From contig JAEUJM010000020.1 in NCBI GenBank assembly GCA_016794585.1, forward strand, positions 1 to 33,821: a DNA stretch of 33,821 nt, written 5' to 3'. Both the position numbers and the translations under genes were made by a program. Shown piece by piece: positions 7,056 through 14,700 of this stretch; within the stretch, counting starts at the first letter, position 1; the number at the start of each line of letters is the position of its first letter. The notes below the pieces were generated by a model. It saw nothing but the letters and a program-made list of their open reading frames with translations. It did not search any database and had not been told where the DNA came from. The DNA comes from Acidimicrobiales bacterium. GTDB taxonomy: Bacteria; Actinomycetota; Acidimicrobiia; Acidimicrobiales; DATDAH01.

Positions 7056-7979
7056 ATGAACCACTCCCGAGACGAGGTCCGGCGCCAGCTCCGGGCGTCC
7101 CGCGTCGAGCACGACGCCGCCATGGCGCCCTGGCGAGAGGCGCTCCTGCGCATCTTCGGCACCGACGGCGAGCTGCCGGCGTCGGCCAAGGCCCAGCTCC
7201 TCGGCGTGCCGTCACGCCGAGGCTTCCTGAAGATCGGCGGCGCCACCGTCCTGGGCGCTGCGGTCCTCGCCGCCTGTGGCAGCGACAGCGAGCCGAGCGT
7301 GGCCGAGAGCGGCGCGGTCGCCTCCACCACGACCACCGCCGACCCGGCCGAGACCGACTTCGACCTCGACCTGCTGCGCACGGCGACATCGCTCGAGATC
7401 CTGGCGGTCAACACCTATCAGGCCGCCATCGACTCGGGTCTCGTCATCTCGCCCGAGGTCGAGCAGGCTGCGGTGCTCTTCCGTGACCAGCACGACGACC
7501 ACGCCCGGGCCCTGAAGGCGACCACCACCGAGCTGGGCGGCACCGAGTTCACCGAGGCCAACAGCTTCCTCCAGGAGTCGGTGATCGACCCCGCGGTCGC
7601 CGACCTCACCGATCAGGACAGCGTCATCCAGCTGGCCCTCACCCTCGAGACCGCGGCGGCCGAGACCTACGCCTGGGCGGCGGGGCAGCTCTCCACCTCG
7701 ACGCTGCGCCAGGCCATCATGGGCATCGGCGGCGTCGAGGCCCGGCACATGTCGGTGCTCCGGGGCTTCCAGGACGAGGACCAGGTGCCCGACGCGTTCC
7801 TGCCCGTCGAGGACCGGATCCCCGAGGATGCCTTCGTGGGCGCCGAGGGCGGGGCCCCTGATGCGGCCGCCGACGGCGACACCACCACGACCACGGCCGG
7901 CGACTCGACCACCACGACGGTGGCGGGCGGGTCCACCACGACCACGGTGGCGGGGGCGACCACGACCACGGTCGGCTGA
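7056..7979 (+). CDS. Tat-exported ferritin-like lipoprotein 2
   Basis: 307 residues. Paralogue of the preceding gene. Twin-arginine motif SRRGFLKIGG (Arg54-Arg55) followed by a hydrophobic stretch and a lipobox LAAC with Cys74, so a Tat-exported lipoprotein. The ferritin-like bundle spans about 105-250, with SLEILAVNTY, RDQHDDHARAL, LETAAAETYAW and VEARHMSVL on successive helices. The N-terminal 53 residues before the twin arginines resemble those of protein 1 (EHDAAMAPWREALLRIFG). The C-terminus (about 275-307) is a Thr/Gly/Ala/Ser repeat of TTTTVAG units, encoded by near-repeats at 7877-7976; this could be a flexible or glycosylated tail. ATG at 7056 with gagagga upstream. Last gene of the ECF module before a strong hairpin. 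Confidence 0.87.
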   Translation: MNHSRDEVRRQLRASRVEHDAAMAPWREALLRIFGTDGELPASAKAQLLGVPSRRGFLKIGGATVLGAAVLAACGSDSEPSVAESGAVASTTTTADPAETDFDLDLLRTATSLEILAVNTYQAAIDSGLVISPEVEQAAVLFRDQHDDHARALKATTTELGGTEFTEANSFLQESVIDPAVADLTDQDSVIQLALTLETAAAETYAWAAGQLSTSTLRQAIMGIGGVEARHMSVLRGFQDEDQVPDAFLPVEDRIPEDAFVGAEGGAPDAAADGDTTTTTAGDSTTTTVAGGSTTTTVAGATTTTVG

Positions 7980-8008
7980 CGGCGCCCGAGCGGGCCACAC
8001 GACGTCAC

Positions 8009-8040
8009 GGCGCCCCGTCCCCTCAAAGGGGCGGGGCGCC
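8009..8040. terminator. hairpin between convergent genes
   Basis: GGCGCCCCGTCCCCT (8009-8023), loop CAA (8024-8026) and AGGGGCGGGGCGCC (8027-8040) pair fully except for one bulged T. It lies between the end of the second ferritin-like gene and the end of the epoxide-hydrolase-like gene on the other strand, so it can serve both. No T-tract follows on either side. Confidence 0.65.
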
Positions 8041-8078
8041 GCCGCGCCCGGCCCGCCCTGGCCTGCCAACCCGCCTGG

Positions 8079-8945
8079 TCAGCTCGTCAGGAAGGCCAGG
8101 ATGCGGCCGTTCACCTCGTCGGGTGCCTCCAGGTGCAGGAAGTGGCCGACGCCCTCGATCACCTCGTGGCGGTAGCCGTCGAGGTCGAAGGCCGGGGCGG
8201 CCGCCCTGGCGACCTCGACGCCCATGCAACCGTCCGTGGATCCGTGCAGGTACAGGGTGGGCTGCGGGGGGACGGCGCCGCAGGCGGTCTGCTCGCCGGC
8301 CAGGTCAGGTGACTGAGGGCCGTCGCCCAGGGTGGCCCGGTACGTGCCGAGGGCCGCGGCGAGGTTGGCCGGCTCACGGAGGGCGGCCTTCACGTGCAGG
8401 AGGTCCTCGCTGGCGTCGTAGCCGGGTGACCAGTCGGACCACAGGTGGTCCAAGAAGGCGAGGTCGTCCTGGGCCACGAGCAGATCGGCCAGGCCGTGCT
8501 GGAAGCAGAACATGTACCAGGACCGCCGGAGCTGGGCGTAGGTGAACATCGCCGTGCCCATGGCGACGGTCGGGGGGACGGCGAGGGCGACGGCTCGTCG
8601 CCAGCGGTCCGGCGCGGCTCCTGCGGCGCCGTAGGTGGCGAGGGCACCCCAGTCGTGCCCGATGACCACGGCGTCGCCGTCAGCGCCCAACGCGTCGTGC
8701 AGTGCGTTGGCGTCGGCCGCGAGCGCCCCGGACTGGAAGAAGCCGTCGGTCGGGACCGCCGACGGTGCGTACCCGCGGTTGAACGGCGCCACGGCCCGGA
8801 AGCCGGCCTCGGCCAAGCGGGGGAGGAGGTGGCGCCAGGTGTGCGCGGTGTCGGGGAAGCCGTGCAGGCAGAGGGCGAGTGGTCCCTCGCCGGCCTCGAG
8901 GAAGGCCAACTCGGTGCCGCGGACGGTGACGGTGTGATGGTCCAC
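8079..8945 (-). CDS. alpha/beta hydrolase, epoxide hydrolase-like
   Basis: 288 residues. Alpha/beta-hydrolase fold with oxyanion motif HGFPD (28-32), nucleophile Asp98 in GHDWG (an Asp, not Ser, as in epoxide hydrolases and haloalkane dehalogenases), acid candidate Asp238 (STDG) and His268 (GVGHFLHLE). Two cap tyrosines that activate the epoxide are where expected: Tyr144 in WYMFCFQ and Tyr202 in GTYRA. Together these favour an epoxide hydrolase opening an epoxide to a diol in the cytoplasm. GTG start at 8945; no clear ribosome site. Divergent from the MBL hydrolase gene. Confidence 0.88.
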   Translation of the reverse strand: MDHHTVTVRGTELAFLEAGEGPLALCLHGFPDTAHTWRHLLPRLAEAGFRAVAPFNRGYAPSAVPTDGFFQSGALAADANALHDALGADGDAVVIGHDWGALATYGAAGAAPDRWRRAVALAVPPTVAMGTAMFTYAQLRRSWYMFCFQHGLADLLVAQDDLAFLDHLWSDWSPGYDASEDLLHVKAALREPANLAAALGTYRATLGDGPQSPDLAGEQTACGAVPPQPTLYLHGSTDGCMGVEVARAAAPAFDLDGYRHEVIEGVGHFLHLEAPDEVNGRILAFLTS

Positions 8946-8994
8946 GTCGCGAGCTTGGCACGCGCCCTGCGCCCCGACGGGTGGTCGGCTTCGT

Positions 8995-9020
8995 TAGGCT
9001 CTCCGTCCGAGGAAGGGGGG
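8995..9020 (+). promoter_or_regulatory. -10 box and strong ribosome binding site of the MBL hydrolase gene
   Basis: TAGGCT at 8995-9000 fits a TANNNT -10 box, placing the transcript start near 9007. A very strong ribosome site GAGGAAGGGGGG (9009-9020) follows directly. The first in-frame start-like codon after it is CTG at 9026, five bases downstream. This argues against the upstream GTG at 8981, which would lie before the predicted transcript start. Confidence 0.45.
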
Positions 9021-9025
9021 AAGCG

Positions 9026-9886
9026 CTGCTCAACGTCACGTTCTTCGGAGTCCGCGGCTCGACGCCGTGCCCGTGCGCTGCGAACCAGCGCTACGGCGGC
9101 AACACCGCCTGCGTCGTGGTCGAGACGCCCGGCGGCGACCCCATCGTCCTCGACCTGGGCACCGGTCTGCGCTTCTGGGGCGAGACCTTCGAGCGTGACG
9201 CGCCCTTCCGGGCCGCGGCCCTCGTCACCCACCTCCATTGGGACCACGTCCAGGGGTTGCCGTTCTTCACGCCCCTGCATCGGGCGGATGCCCACCTGGA
9301 CATCTACGGGCCCTCGCAGCCCGGCCTCGCCCTCGAGGCGGCGTTCGACACGTTCATGCGCCCGCCGTACTTCCCGGTCGGCATCGCCGACCTGGCGGGG
9401 GGCGTCACCTTCCACGACGTGGTCGACGAGGACTTCGCGGTCGGCGACGCCAAGGTGCGCGCCCGTCAGGTGCCCCACGTGGGCCTCACCAACGGCTATC
9501 GCATCGAGTGGGAGGGCGCGAGTGTGGCGTACGTCAGCGACCACCAGCAGCCCCTCGACGGCAGCTTCGCGGTCGCCGACTCGGTGCTCGAGCTGTGCGA
9601 GGGCGTGGACCTGCTCATCCACGACTCGCAGTTCACCCGCGAGGAGTTCACCGAGAAGGCCCACTGGGGCCACTGCACCATCGACTACGCCGTCCACGTC
9701 GCCGCCGAGGCCGGGGCCCGGCGCCTGGTGCTGTTCCACCACGATCCCGCCCACCACGACGGTGCCCTCGACGAGCTCACCGCGTACGCCCGCGGGCTCG
9801 ACGACGCCGCCCGTCTGGACGAGGTGATCTGCGCCCAGGAAGGCCTCACCGTCTCGCTGGGATCACCGGTCACCGCTCGTCGCTGA
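9026..9886 (+). CDS. MBL-fold metallo-hydrolase (PhnP/RNase Z-like)
   Basis: About 286 residues. The family signature at the N-terminus is FFGVRGSTPCPC then YGGNTACVVVE. Metal ligands are in THLHWDHVQG (HxHxDH), with later His/Asp in QVPHVG, YVSDHQQP and LFHHDPAHHD. The group includes cyclic phosphate and cyclic nucleotide phosphodiesterases; the substrate here is not known. Start choice: the protein family begins about at LLNVTFFG, where a CTG at 9026 follows a strong ribosome site; the longer GTG frame from 8981 would add residues translated from the promoter. Divergent from the epoxide-hydrolase-like gene; followed 56 bp later by a flavin reductase gene. Confidence 0.82.
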   Translation: MLNVTFFGVRGSTPCPCAANQRYGGNTACVVVETPGGDPIVLDLGTGLRFWGETFERDAPFRAAALVTHLHWDHVQGLPFFTPLHRADAHLDIYGPSQPGLALEAAFDTFMRPPYFPVGIADLAGGVTFHDVVDEDFAVGDAKVRARQVPHVGLTNGYRIEWEGASVAYVSDHQQPLDGSFAVADSVLELCEGVDLLIHDSQFTREEFTEKAHWGHCTIDYAVHVAAEAGARRLVLFHHDPAHHDGALDELTAYARGLDDAARLDEVICAQEGLTVSLGSPVTARR

Positions 9887-9907
9887 GGGCCGACCCTCAT
9901 TCCTCAC

Positions 9908-9913
9908 TAAGGT
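9908..9913 (+). promoter_or_regulatory. -10 box of the flavin reductase / gamma-CA pair
   Basis: TAAGGT at 9908-9913 in the 56-bp gap after the MBL gene, followed by AGGAG at 9933-9937 and the GTG at 9943. A transcript start near 9920 would give a short leader. No clear -35 element, so moderate to low confidence. Confidence 0.4.
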
Positions 9914-9942
9914 CGGGCGCCGACCATCTGAGAGGAGCCAGC

Positions 9943-10446
9943 GTGACCAACCCCACCAGCTCGGACACCGGGGGCATCGACGGTGCCCACTACCGCAACG
10001 TCCTGGGCCACTTCCCCACGGGGGTCACGGTGATCACGGGCATGCACGAGGGCGCACCCGTGGGCATGGCCATCGGGTCGTTCTCCTCGGTCTCCCTCGA
10101 CCCGCCGCTGGTCCTGTTCTGCCCCCAGAAGTCGTCGTCGAGCTGGCCGCTGATCGAGGCGTCCGGCGGGTTCTGCGCCAACATCTTGTCGTCCGAGCAA
10201 GAAGACGTCTGTCGGGTGATGGCCAGCAAGAGCGAGGACAAGTTCGCCGGGGTCGGGTACCGCCCCGGGGCGTCGGGCTCGCCGGTCCTCGCTGACGTCC
10301 TCGGCTTCATCGACTGCACCATCGAGCGGGTCCACGACGAGGGCGACCACTTCGTGGTCATCGGCCGGGTGCTCGAGCTCGATGCCGCCAACGAGGGGTT
10401 GCCCCTCATCTTCTACCGGGGCGGCTACGGGCGCTTCACCCCCTGA
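9943..10446 (+). CDS. flavin reductase-like domain protein (FMN-binding)
   Basis: 167 residues. Family signs of the flavin reductase/HpaC-type split-barrel: NVLGHFPTGVTVITG near the N-terminus, GMAIGSFSSVSLDPPLVLFC (FMN phosphate and isoalloxazine contact region), SFC-like NILS segment and the C-terminal LIFYRGGYGRF. Such proteins reduce FMN/FAD with NAD(P)H to feed a monooxygenase, or bind flavin themselves. No partner oxygenase is adjacent. GTG at 9943 with AGGAG five bp upstream. The gamma-carbonic-anhydrase-like gene starts 7 bp after its stop, so the two are probably co-transcribed. Confidence 0.88.
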   Translation: MTNPTSSDTGGIDGAHYRNVLGHFPTGVTVITGMHEGAPVGMAIGSFSSVSLDPPLVLFCPQKSSSSWPLIEASGGFCANILSSEQEDVCRVMASKSEDKFAGVGYRPGASGSPVLADVLGFIDCTIERVHDEGDHFVVIGRVLELDAANEGLPLIFYRGGYGRFTP

Positions 10447-10453
10447 TCCGCCG

Positions 10454-10975
10454 GTGCCCGTCTACGCGCTCGGAGCCGACGAGCCCGAGATCCACCCCGA
10501 TGCCTACGTCCACCCGGACGCCGTCGTCATCGGCAAGGTCCGCCTGGGGGCCGACGCGTCCATCTGGCCCACCGCGGTCCTGCGGGGCGATGACGGGTGG
10601 ATCGTGGTGGGCGCCCGCACTTCGGTGCAGGACGGCACCATCGTGCACGCCACCGCGCAGCACGACACCGTGATCGGGGCGGACTGCGTCGTCGGCCACA
10701 ACGCCCACCTCGAGGGCTGCACCATCGAGGATCGCTGTCTCGTCGGGTCGGGATCGGTGGTGCTGCACCGCGCCGTCGTGCGCAGCGGTGGCCTCGTCGG
10801 CGCCAACGCGGTCGTGTCGGCCGACGTCGAGGTGCCGGCCTTCGCCATGGCCCTCGGGGTGCCCGCCAAGATGCGCCTCGACTCGGTCCCTCCGGGGAAC
10901 TTCGACGAGGCGGTCGCGCTCTACGTCGAGCGGGCCCGGCGCTACCGGGACGAACAACGTCTGCTGTCGCGGTGA
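10454..10975 (+). CDS. gamma-carbonic-anhydrase-like hexapeptide-repeat protein
   Basis: 173 residues forming a left-handed beta helix of hexapeptide repeats (VVIGKVRLGADASIWP and following turns). Family residues seen: Arg44 and Asp46 (LRGDD), Gln59-Asp60 (VQDG), and His65 (IVHAT). The second zinc His is His82 (VGHNAHLEGC). In E. coli YrdA the next ligand lies five residues on (GHKVMLHGC); here that position is Glu87, with a His at 85 instead. So only two of three canonical ligands are in place and activity as a carbonic anhydrase is uncertain. The ending with YVERARRYRDEQ is a helix that packs on the trimer. GTG at 10454, seven bp after the flavin reductase stop. Confidence 0.87.
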   Translation: MPVYALGADEPEIHPDAYVHPDAVVIGKVRLGADASIWPTAVLRGDDGWIVVGARTSVQDGTIVHATAQHDTVIGADCVVGHNAHLEGCTIEDRCLVGSGSVVLHRAVVRSGGLVGANAVVSADVEVPAFAMALGVPAKMRLDSVPPGNFDEAVALYVERARRYRDEQRLLSR

Positions 10976-10986
10976 GCGCCGCGCCG

Positions 10987-10992
10987 TAGCCT
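10987..10992 (+). promoter_or_regulatory. -10 box before the ABC exporter leader ORF
   Basis: TAGCCT at 10987-10992, ending six bases before a GTG at 10999. The spacing puts the transcript start at or beside that GTG, so the mRNA would be leaderless. The same box occurs before other genes in this window. No -35 consensus. Confidence 0.5.
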
Positions 10993-10998
10993 GGCGCG

Positions 10999-11061
10999 GT
11001 GACAGCCGGCCCCTGCGACGAACGCCCGACCTCGCGGCGCGTCGTCGGGTCTCGGCCCTAG
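10999..11061 (+). CDS. putative 20-residue leader peptide upstream of the ABC exporter
   Basis: A GTG-initiated ORF of 20 codons ending in TAG at 11059-11061, three bases before the GTG of the first ABC gene and in the same frame. It starts where the TAGCCT box predicts the transcript start. The peptide is Arg- and Pro-rich toward the end (ERPTSRRVVGSRP). The ABC start has no ribosome site of its own, so reinitiation after this ORF would explain its translation. Alternative: a longer ABC N-terminus broken by an amber codon, but the transporter already has a normal N-terminal length without it. Confidence 0.4.
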   Translation: MTAGPCDERPTSRRVVGSRP

Positions 11062-11064
11062 CCC

Positions 11065-12918
11065 GTGGCCGGGACGTCGCCGGGTGCGGGCCTGATCCTC
11101 GCCCTGGTGCGCTGCCAGTGGAAGGGCGTGGCCGCCGGTGTCGCCGTGGGCCTGGCCTGGACGCTCGCGAAGGTGAGCGTGCCCCTCGTGGTGGCGCAGG
11201 CCATCGACGAGGGCATCGATCCCTACGACCAGTCCGCCCTCGTCTTCTGGACCGCGGTGATCTTCGGGCTCGGCCTCGTGGCCGCCGCCTTCACGGGGAT
11301 GCGGCGCTATCTGGCGTTCCGCGAGAGCCGCTGGGCCGAGACCGACCTCCGGGACCGCCTCTTCGCCCATCTCCAGCGCCTCCACTTCTCGTTCCACGAC
11401 GAGTCGCAGACGGGCGAGCTGATGAGCCGTGCCAACACCGACCTGCAACAGATCCAGCAGCTCGTCGTGCTCATCCCGCTCACCATGTCCAACCTGCTGA
11501 CGGTCGTCGCCGTGACGGTGATCCTGGTCACCATCAACCCGGTGCTCGCGGTGCTGGCCCTCGCGGGCCTGCCCTTCGTGAACGTGCTGGCCAAGCGCTT
11601 CTCCACCCGCCTCCAGGGTCCGGTCATGGGCATCCAGCGGGAGTCCGCCCAGCTCGCCAGCGTGGTCGAGGAGACGGTGTCGGGGGTGCGGGTGGTGAAG
11701 GGCTTCGGCGCCGAGCCCGTCCTGGCCGAGCGCCTCCGCACCGAGGCCGACGACGTGTTCGAGGAGTCGATGGCCGCCGCCCGCATCCGGGCCACCTACC
11801 TGCCCGCGCTCGACCTCCTGCCCAACCTCGGCCTCATCGCCGTGCTCGGCTACGGCGGCCACCTCGTGCTCACCGACCAGCTGAGCCTGGGCGACCTCGT
11901 CGCCTTCAACGTCTACGTGGTGCTGCTGATCTGGCCGCTGCGCATGCTCGGCATGATCGTGGCGCAGTGGCAGCGCTCGGTGGCCTCGGCCGAGCGGGTG
12001 CACGAGATCCTCGACACCACCCCGGTCATCGTCGACCACCCCTCGGGGGCCGGCCTGCCCGACCGCCGCGACGGGGTGCCCGTCGGGGAGGTCCGCTTCG
12101 AGGGCGTGCGCTTCGCCTACGCCCCCGGCGGGCGCCCGGTGCTCGACGGCCTGGACCTGGTCGTCCCGGCGGGGGAGTCCGTCGCCGTCGTGGGCGCCAC
12201 GGGATCGGGCAAGACGACCATCGCGCGTCTGCTGCCCCGCTTCTACGACGCCGACGCGGGCCGCATCCTCATCGACGGGGTCGAGGTGACCACCCTCGCC
12301 CTGCGTTCCCTGCGCCGGGCCGTGGGCATCGTGTTCGAGGACACGTTCCTGTTCAGCGACAGCGTGGCGGGCAACATCGCCTTCGCCGATCCCGAGGCCT
12401 CGGTGGCCGACATCGAGCGGGCGGCCCGCCTCGCCGGCGCCCACGAGTTCATCGAGCGACTACCCGAGGGATACGCCACGGAGATCGGAGAGCGGGGCTT
12501 CTCGCTCTCGGGTGGCCAGCGCCAGCGCATCGCCATCGCCCGGGCCATCCTCGCCGACCCACGGGTGCTCATCCTCGACGACGCGACGTCGTCGGTGGAT
12601 CCCACCAAGGAGCACGAGATCCGCGACGCCATGCAGGTGGTGATGCGGGGGCGCACCACCGTGGTGATCGCCCACCGGCCCGCCACCATCGCCCTGGCCG
12701 ACCGGGTGGTCGTGCTGGCCGGCGGGAAGGTGGTCGCCGACGGCACCCACGAGCGGCTCCTCGCGGAGAGCGAGCGCTACCGGGAGATCCTCGCCGCCGG
12801 CGAGGAGGGCGGTCCGGGCGAGGGGGACGACGACGGCCACGGGGACCACGCGGCCGGGGTCAGTGCCGCTCCCCGGGACCCTGGCGCGGTCGTGGCGAGC
12901 CAGGAGAACGGCCGATGA
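11065..12918 (+). CDS. ABC exporter half-transporter, subunit with degenerate ATP site
   Basis: 617 residues: six transmembrane helices (about 8-300) then a nucleotide-binding domain. Walker A GATGSGKT (377-384), signature LSGGQ (481-485), Walker B VLILDD with Asp505-Asp506, H-loop VIAHR. The residue after the Walker B Asp should be the catalytic Glu but is Asp506. In heterodimeric exporters such as TM287/288 this marks the non-hydrolysing site. The partner encoded next has the matching weak signature. Together they likely expel lipids, drugs or peptides. A charged, Gly/Asp-rich tail (about 580-617) follows the domain. The GTG at 11065 has no ribosome site. The stop overlaps the next ATG (ATGA). 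Confidence 0.93.
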   Translation: MAGTSPGAGLILALVRCQWKGVAAGVAVGLAWTLAKVSVPLVVAQAIDEGIDPYDQSALVFWTAVIFGLGLVAAAFTGMRRYLAFRESRWAETDLRDRLFAHLQRLHFSFHDESQTGELMSRANTDLQQIQQLVVLIPLTMSNLLTVVAVTVILVTINPVLAVLALAGLPFVNVLAKRFSTRLQGPVMGIQRESAQLASVVEETVSGVRVVKGFGAEPVLAERLRTEADDVFEESMAAARIRATYLPALDLLPNLGLIAVLGYGGHLVLTDQLSLGDLVAFNVYVVLLIWPLRMLGMIVAQWQRSVASAERVHEILDTTPVIVDHPSGAGLPDRRDGVPVGEVRFEGVRFAYAPGGRPVLDGLDLVVPAGESVAVVGATGSGKTTIARLLPRFYDADAGRILIDGVEVTTLALRSLRRAVGIVFEDTFLFSDSVAGNIAFADPEASVADIERAARLAGAHEFIERLPEGYATEIGERGFSLSGGQRQRIAIARAILADPRVLILDDATSSVDPTKEHEIRDAMQVVMRGRTTVVIAHRPATIALADRVVVLAGGKVVADGTHERLLAESERYREILAAGEEGGPGEGDDDGHGDHAAGVSAAPRDPGAVVASQENGR

Positions 12919-14699
12919 TGCACGAGGTCGGTGTCGACGAGGCCGACCGCCTCGACGCCGAGGCCGCCAAACGGGTGCTGCGCCGTGCCGCCCGCATGCT
13001 CGGGCCCTACCGCCGGCAGGTGATCGGCGCGTGCGGGTTGCTGGTCGTGTGGACCCTCACGACCCTCGCCGGACCGCTGCTCGTGCGGTACGGGATCGAC
13101 CAGGGCATCACCCCGGGCGACGCCGCCGCCCTCAACGCCGCGGTGGTCGCCTACGTCCTCGTGGCCGTCGTGGCCTACGTCGTCTACCGCGGCCAGGTCC
13201 GGGTGGTGAGCCAGGTCGGCGAGTCGTTCCTCCGCGACCTGCGCCTCCGGGTGTTCGACAAGCTCCAGCGGCTCTCGATGCCGTTCTACGACCGCGAGAA
13301 GGCCGGGGTGGTCGTCTCCCGGATGACCTCCGACATCGACTCGATGGCCGAGCTGGTCCAGATGGGTCTGCTCCAGTTCGTCAGCAACATCTTGTTGCTG
13401 GTGCTCTCGATCGTCGTGCTCGTCGTCGTCTCCTGGCAGCTCGCCCTCGTGTGCCTCGTGGCGCTGCCGTTCGTCGTGCTGGCCAGCATCAAGTTCCAGC
13501 GCGACTCCAACCAGGCGTACCTCCTGGTGCGCGACCAGATCGGCGGCACCCTCTCGAACCTCCAGGAGTCCATCGCCGGGGTCCGGGTCATCCAGGCCTT
13601 CGGCCGCGAGCGCACCGAGACCCGACGCTTCGCCGAGCGCAACCGGGTGCTCTACGACGCCCACATGCAGTCGGTGAAGGTGCAGGCCTGGTACCTGCCG
13701 GTGATCGAGTTCGCCGGCATCGGCACCACGGCTGCGGTGGTGGGCGTGGGTGGCTGGTTGGTGAGCCAGGGCACCGTCACCATCGGCACCGTCACGTTCT
13801 TCGTGCTCACCCTGTCGAACCTGTTCGAGCCGGTCCAGCAGCTGAGCCAGCTGTTCAACACCGTGCAGTCGGCCGGCGCCGGCCTCCAGAAGGTCTTCCA
13901 GGTGCTGGACGAGCCGGTGGAGGTCAGCGAGCGGCCCGGCGCGGTGGATCTCGGCGCCCGCGGGGACCTGGTGGTCGATCACGTCTCGTTCGCCTACGGC
14001 GACGGCCCGCCCGTCCTGCGTGCGGTGGACCTCACCATCCCGGCAGGGGAGCGCCTCGCGCTCGTCGGCCCGACGGGCGCCGGGAAGTCCACGCTGGCGA
14101 AGTTGTGCTCGCGGCTCTACGACCCCGTCGAGGGTCGGGTCACGTTCGGCGGGGTCGACCTGCGCGACGCGACCCTGCGGTCCCTGCGGTCCCGCATCGT
14201 GGTGGTGCCGCAGGAGGGGTTCCTGTTCGCCGGGTCGATCCGCGACAACGTCCGCATCGGCCGCCGGGGTGCGTCCGATACCGACGTCGAGGCCGCCCTC
14301 GAGACCATCGGGGTGCTCGATCGGTTCGCCTCGCTGCCCGAGGGGCTCGAGACCGAGGTCCGCGAGCGGGGCTCGCGGCTCTCGGCGGGGGAGAAGCAGC
14401 TCGTGTCCCTCGCTCGGGCGGCGCTGGCCGATCCGGCGGTCCTGGTCCTCGACGAGGCCACCTCCAGCCTCGACCCGGGCACCGAGGCGCTGGTCGAGCA
14501 GGCCATGGACCGGCTGATGGCGGGTCGCACGGTGATCGTCATCGCCCACCGCCTGTCCACCGCCGAGCGGGCCGACCGGGTCGGCGTGGTCGACGCCGGC
14601 GGGCTCGCCGAGCTCGGAAGCCATGCCGACCTGGTGGCCCAGGAAGGCCGGTACCGGGCGCTGTTCGACACCTGGTCGGGAGCGACCGCCCCGACCTGA
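12915..14699 (+). CDS. ABC exporter half-transporter, catalytic partner
   Basis: 594 residues: N-terminal six-helix membrane domain (about 35-320) and a nucleotide-binding domain with Walker A GPTGAGKST, Walker B VLVLDE with Asp513-Glu514 (catalytic Glu present), H-loop VIAHRLST. The signature is LSAGE (489-493) in place of LSGGQ. The weak signature would face the first subunit's Asp-only Walker B, while the first subunit's normal LSGGQ faces this protein's normal Walker B, giving one active and one degenerate site. ATG at 12915 overlaps the previous stop, with AGGAG at 12902-12906. Its stop is one base from the stop of the convergent GGDEF-EAL gene. Substrate unknown. Confidence 0.93.
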   Translation: MMHEVGVDEADRLDAEAAKRVLRRAARMLGPYRRQVIGACGLLVVWTLTTLAGPLLVRYGIDQGITPGDAAALNAAVVAYVLVAVVAYVVYRGQVRVVSQVGESFLRDLRLRVFDKLQRLSMPFYDREKAGVVVSRMTSDIDSMAELVQMGLLQFVSNILLLVLSIVVLVVVSWQLALVCLVALPFVVLASIKFQRDSNQAYLLVRDQIGGTLSNLQESIAGVRVIQAFGRERTETRRFAERNRVLYDAHMQSVKVQAWYLPVIEFAGIGTTAAVVGVGGWLVSQGTVTIGTVTFFVLTLSNLFEPVQQLSQLFNTVQSAGAGLQKVFQVLDEPVEVSERPGAVDLGARGDLVVDHVSFAYGDGPPVLRAVDLTIPAGERLALVGPTGAGKSTLAKLCSRLYDPVEGRVTFGGVDLRDATLRSLRSRIVVVPQEGFLFAGSIRDNVRIGRRGASDTDVEAALETIGVLDRFASLPEGLETEVRERGSRLSAGEKQLVSLARAALADPAVLVLDEATSSLDPGTEALVEQAMDRLMAGRTVIVIAHRLSTAERADRVGVVDAGGLAELGSHADLVAQEGRYRALFDTWSGATAPT

Positions 14700-14700
14700 T

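Noticed and set aside
7877..7976. Short direct repeats resembling a small repeat array
   Set aside because: They are in-frame codons for the Thr-rich C-terminal tail of a ferritin-like protein, not CRISPR: no constant repeat length and no unique spacers.
11059..11061. In-frame TAG just before the first ABC exporter, as a nonsense mutation
   Set aside because: The transporter from GTG 11065 already has a normal N-terminus before its first helix, so no conserved part is cut off; a leader ORF is a better reading.
10788..12914. Upstream part of a very long open frame (about 1300 codons) running through the first ABC gene into the second
   Set aside because: Its first 700 codons translate to low-complexity Arg/Pro/Gly-rich sequence and overlap two clear genes in another frame. 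Only the part from 12915 is real; the rest is an effect of high GC.
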